From NCBI RefSeq assembly GCF_007991515.1, contig NZ_BJYM01000006.1:156693-220692 (forward strand): a stretch of DNA of 64,000 nucleotides, in the 5' to 3' direction. Every line of letters starts with the position of its first letter. Within the stretch, counting starts at the first letter, position 1. Shown one piece after another: positions 60,956-64,000 of the stretch. The notes below the pieces were generated by a model. That model was given only the letters and a program-made list of their open reading frames with translations. It ran no database searches and was not told the origin of the DNA. The position numbers and the translations under genes are program-made. This stretch comes from Oceanobacillus sojae (GTDB lineage: Bacteria; Bacillota; Bacilli; Bacillales; Amphibacillaceae).

Positions 60956-62902
60956 TTGTATTTTAATAGACGGGAATTATTAATATTAAATGAATTATTA
61001 TCATTAAAATATAAAACAGCGGCACAATTGGCTTTAGCTGCAGACGCTTCTGTCCGTACAATAAAAAGTGATATAAAAAATTTAAGGAATAAGCTGGATA
61101 AAGAAGGAATTATGATTGATTCTACCCAGAATAAAGGATATAAATTATATTTTGAAACAGAAGAGGTAAAGTTAAATCTATATAAATATTTATCCCATAT
61201 CAATATAAATAGACTGCATTTAAATAAAAGAAATAATTATGAACGTATCTTTTATATTATCCGGAGACTACTAGTAAATGTCGGATATATTAAATTAGAT
61301 GATTTAGCAGAAGAAATGTTTGTAAGCAGATCAACATTAAATGTGGACATGCCTGAAGTGAAGAGAATTTTATATTCTTACCAATTATCTCTAATATCAA
61401 AAGCTAATTATGGAATAACGATTAAGGGACATGAATTAAATAAACGAACCTGTATAGAAGAGTACTTTTTTCAAAATAACTTCAGAGCAGAGAATCATAA
61501 CGACCCAGATATTCGCTTTGAAAACTATAATCGTGCATTTATTCCCGAGACAGAGAGCGTGTTAAAAGAAGTATGCGATCGCTTTAATGTTATCTTATCA
61601 GACTTTTCCTTACAGAACATAGCTGTCTACGTATTAATATCTATTATACGAAATAAGCAAAAGCATCCTATTGATTTACATGCTGACACCACGAAGGAAT
61701 TAAACCAGGATAATTCTCATGTAGGCAGGGCTAGTAAGCAGTTTGTGGAAATACTGAACTCGAAATTTAATGCAGAATTAAATGATAATGAAATGCTGTA
61801 TATCAGCATGCATTTGGAGACAAAGCAAATTTTACAAAATAAAAATATGATAAAAGAAGCGAATTGGCCCAGAATTGATCAAGCGTTAGAAGCAGTTTAT
61901 TTTGAGATAAAGAATAATTTTGATATCGATGTTTCAAATGATTTTATTCTAAAAAAATATTTAGCTTTGCATGTTTACCAGATGTTGAGAAGAGTAAGAA
62001 GCGGCATGGTTTTACGAAATCCCATTGTACATGAAAATTTACAAAAATATATTTTTGCTGCAAAGGTTACGATATCTGCAGTCAAAGTAATGGAGGATTA
62101 TTTTAATATAAAAATAAACCTTAATGAATTTGGCTATTTGATGCTTTATTTTAATGTTGCACTACGTAATTTAAACAAAAAAAGTAAAATTTCAATCTGT
62201 ATGGTCAGCGGGAGAGGCCGCGCAGAAACAATAATGTATTTAGAAGAGCTGCGGGATAAGTTCCCACAGGATAAGTATGTTATCACAAATTGTGATTCTG
62301 TAGAAGATATTATAGGACGGATAGGGGATTATGATATTTTTGTATCTTCCTATGAATTGGATATACCCCAAGCAATTCCACAGGTTGCAATAGAAAAAGG
62401 AGACTATATCAAGCAGATCCAGCAAATTGCTAATAATATTGATTTTTATAGAGGAGACTTTAGCGGTTATTTTAACAGATATTTTCAAGAAACTTTTTCG
62501 AACTTTCATTTAGAAGGCAGCGATAAAGAAAGTATTCTTCAAAATATTCTGCAGGATCTAAAATCACAAGGTATTGTTGAACCGCATTCCGAATTAGCGA
62601 ATCCATTTGTCGCACATGAGATAGGGAATAATATCGTTCATTTACAAGACTTGTATAAGATTTGCAGGAAGCCTGTCTGTTATATTGCTGTCCTTAATTA
62701 TCCAATTGTCTGGGACAATGATGTTGTAAGAGTTTTATTTTTAATAAAAACGAAAAGAGACGGAGATCATCACTTAAATATCTTATGTGAGATGTTTTCA
62801 AAATGGGCTCAGAATAAAGAAAATATACAAAGATTAGTAAAGAGAAAGAATTACAAAGTATTTTTAGATGATATATTAACTATGGAAAGTAGCGGATATT
62901 AA
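60956..62902 (+). CDS. BglG/LicR-type PRD transcriptional regulator
   Basis: A 648-residue regulator: N-terminal HTH (about 15-55, ADASVRTIKSDIKNLRNKL), second HTH (about 105-135, MFVSRSTLNVDMPEVKRIL), two PRDs (about 175-390, with MLYISMHLETKQIL and FGYLMLYFNVAL), an EIIB-like domain lacking the usual Cys (about 405-490, ISICMVSGRGRAE), and an EIIA-like tail (about 510-645). TTG 60956 follows AGAGAGG. It is probably the regulator of the SIS-PTS operon. Loss of the EIIB Cys separates it from the regulator at 8603. Confidence 0.85.
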   Translation: MYFNRRELLILNELLSLKYKTAAQLALAADASVRTIKSDIKNLRNKLDKEGIMIDSTQNKGYKLYFETEEVKLNLYKYLSHININRLHLNKRNNYERIFYIIRRLLVNVGYIKLDDLAEEMFVSRSTLNVDMPEVKRILYSYQLSLISKANYGITIKGHELNKRTCIEEYFFQNNFRAENHNDPDIRFENYNRAFIPETESVLKEVCDRFNVILSDFSLQNIAVYVLISIIRNKQKHPIDLHADTTKELNQDNSHVGRASKQFVEILNSKFNAELNDNEMLYISMHLETKQILQNKNMIKEANWPRIDQALEAVYFEIKNNFDIDVSNDFILKKYLALHVYQMLRRVRSGMVLRNPIVHENLQKYIFAAKVTISAVKVMEDYFNIKINLNEFGYLMLYFNVALRNLNKKSKISICMVSGRGRAETIMYLEELRDKFPQDKYVITNCDSVEDIIGRIGDYDIFVSSYELDIPQAIPQVAIEKGDYIKQIQQIANNIDFYRGDFSGYFNRYFQETFSNFHLEGSDKESILQNILQDLKSQGIVEPHSELANPFVAHEIGNNIVHLQDLYKICRKPVCYIAVLNYPIVWDNDVVRVLFLIKTKRDGDHHLNILCEMFSKWAQNKENIQRLVKRKNYKVFLDDILTMESSGY

Positions 62903-62903
62903 A

Positions 62904-63746
62904 ATGAAACAGGTTTTTAAGGAATTGTTTGGAATTTTTATTGGTTGTCTTCTTTTTGTTATTGGTGTTAATTTTTATATTATACCCAATATGCTCTCCG
63001 AAGGTGGAATAATAGGAATCAGTGTGATTACACATTATCTGTTTAATTGGCCATTAGGTGTAACAAATCTGATATTTAATCTGATTCTTATTCTGGCAGG
63101 CTTTAAATTATTTAAGAAAAAAACCATGTATTATACTTTGTTTTCTGTATTTTCATCCTCGTTACTTTTATATCTGACAGAGAATACAAGACCGTTAACA
63201 GATGATGTTTTGCTTTCTGCTGTATTTGCAGGATTATTTGTAGGGGGCGGATTAGGACTGATATTTAGATTTGGAGGAACAAATGGCGGAACTACTGTAT
63301 TAGCAAGAGGACTGAATCAGTATCTGGGTTTATCTGTCGGAAACGCGATGCTGCTGATAGATATTATTATTGTGCTGAGCTCTGTATTTATTATTGGAGT
63401 TGATAAAGGCATGTATACAGTTATTTCCGTTTATATTGGTGCTAAGTTAATTGATTACTTTGTGGATAGAATGGATGAAAGAGCAGCGATATTTATCATG
63501 TCCAATCATGCTGATGAAATAGCAAATGATGTATTATATAAAATGGCTCATGGAATTACCATTCTAGATGGTCATGGCGGATATTCCAAAAATGAAAAGA
63601 AAATACTATATTTGGTATGCAGAAAAAAAGATATTTTGAAGACGAAAGAATTAATCAAAAAAATTGATGTGAACGCTTATGTAACTGTTCATCAGGTTCA
63701 GGAGGTTATCAGAAAAGGGTATAAAGCATCTATGACTGTCCAATAA
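62904..63746 (+). CDS. YitT-family membrane protein (DUF161/DUF2179)
   Basis: A 280-residue YitT-family protein: five to six membrane spans (about 8-170, with SEGGIIGISVITHY and GLIFRFGGTNGGTTVLARGLNQY) followed by a cytoplasmic DUF2179 domain (MAHGITILDGHGGYSKNEKKILYLV). Widespread in Firmicutes, transport role suspected but unproven. It starts 1 bp after the regulator stop with no good ribosome binding site, so its translation is probably coupled. It may export or import something related to the operon's substrate. Confidence 0.88.
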   Translation: MKQVFKELFGIFIGCLLFVIGVNFYIIPNMLSEGGIIGISVITHYLFNWPLGVTNLIFNLILILAGFKLFKKKTMYYTLFSVFSSSLLLYLTENTRPLTDDVLLSAVFAGLFVGGGLGLIFRFGGTNGGTTVLARGLNQYLGLSVGNAMLLIDIIIVLSSVFIIGVDKGMYTVISVYIGAKLIDYFVDRMDERAAIFIMSNHADEIANDVLYKMAHGITILDGHGGYSKNEKKILYLVCRKKDILKTKELIKKIDVNAYVTVHQVQEVIRKGYKASMTVQ

Positions 63747-63824
63747 TACAGATGCTGAAAATAGTGATTGTATGTCATGGCTCAGCTGGTTTCTGTCTTT
63801 AAATTTGCTATTCACAGTAAGAAA

Positions 63825-63850
63825 AACCAAGAAAATCACTTGGTCTTTAA
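63825..63850 (+). terminator. Terminator after yitT-like gene
   Basis: ACCAAG pairs with CTTGGT around a 7-nt loop, followed by CTTT. Short but well placed. Confidence 0.5.
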
Positions 63851-63860
63851 AATACTGGTG

Positions 63861-64000
63861 TACTTGCCAAGGAGATGTCCGCCGCGACGGTTTTCGGTGG
63901 GACGAGTAATCGCAGTCCCAAAATGAAAGGAAGTTCGGTTAAGTTCGCGACGTCTTGTCTCAGGCAACGAACTGACATACATCCTGTATGCCTCCGCAGG
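63861..64000. repeat. GC-rich intergenic repeat-like sequence at window end
   Basis: The last about 140 bases are visibly richer in G+C than the surroundings and contain short complementary words (GTCCGCCG / CGGTGGGAC, ACATCCTGTATG). They lack a reading frame. The style recalls dispersed GC-rich repeats in halotolerant Bacillaceae (inference). It runs past the window edge. Confidence 0.4.

Noticed and set aside
1..64000. CRISPR arrays, tRNA/rRNA genes, T-box or metabolite riboswitches
   Set aside because: No regular spaced repeats, cloverleaf-like sequences or recognisable riboswitch cores were seen on either strand.

Overview
The window is low-GC, AT-biased Gram-positive DNA with strong AGGAGG-type ribosome binding sites, frequent TTG/GTG starts and a comK gene. 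It most resembles a Bacillaceae chromosome of the Oceanobacillus/Virgibacillus kind; this is a judgement from protein style and repeat style, not from a database search. Nearly every gene belongs to carbon- or nitrogen-source uptake and breakdown. Five complete phosphotransferase (PTS) permeases lie in 64 kb, each with dedicated enzymes, and most with a regulator. There are no rRNA, tRNA, CRISPR or phage genes. The only transposase is a TnpB-only (IS1341-type) element.

Layout. 1-2457: 3' part of a LevR-type sigma-54 activator whose targets lie outside the window. 2545-7579 (minus): GntR regulator, ascorbate(Ula)-type PTS EIIA/EIIB/EIIC, phosphotriesterase-family hydrolase, KDPG-aldolase-like enzyme, creatininase-family amidohydrolase. 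8103-8297: CsbD stress protein. 8603-15513 (plus): a second Ula-type locus with a BglG/MtlR-type regulator, EIIA/EIIB/EIIC, phosphotriesterase-family hydrolase, creatininase-family protein and SIS-domain sugar isomerase. 15849-17104: TnpB element. 17134-18528: class-C beta-lactamase-type serine hydrolase. 18704-18847: lmo0937-type small membrane protein. 19490-22868: lactose/cellobiose-type PTS with a MupG/DUF871 phosphoglycosidase. 23059-23847: SDR gene broken by an in-frame stop. 24071-31028: YheO-like regulator followed by RidA, SDR, NCS1 permease, M20 amidohydrolase, hydantoinase/dihydropyrimidinase and an NAD-dependent epimerase, which looks like a cyclic ureide or amide pathway. 31184-33000: orphan HigA-like antitoxin, SDR, SnoaL-like protein. 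33522-39031: mannose-type PTS with a tyrosine-phosphatase-like protein and a regulator. 39271-41103: transaldolase, small WYL-like protein, comK. 41422-49617: LacI regulator, split transketolase, TRAP transporter, SDR and FAD oxidoreductase. 49742-56868: lipoproteins, a TetR/MFS drug-efflux pair, PP2C-like phosphatase, alkaline phosphatase. 57150-63746: SIS deglycase/isomerase-like protein, second mannose-type PTS, PRD regulator, YitT membrane protein.

The most unusual part is the pair of divergent loci at 2.5-15.5 kb. Both join an Ula-type PTS (in the known case it imports and phosphorylates a sugar lactone) to a phosphotriesterase-superfamily hydrolase and a creatininase-family hydrolase, but they differ in regulator and in the last enzyme. 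A pathway in which a lactone or cyclic amide sugar is imported as a phosphate and its ring is then opened is a reasonable hypothesis. The substrate cannot be read from the sequence. Several clean regulatory sites support independent control of the loci: twin operators and a cre at 7.6 kb, a duplicated 22-bp element at 19.4 and 20.1 kb, a consensus promoter with a LacI operator at 42.5 kb and a 40-bp palindrome at 57.05 kb.
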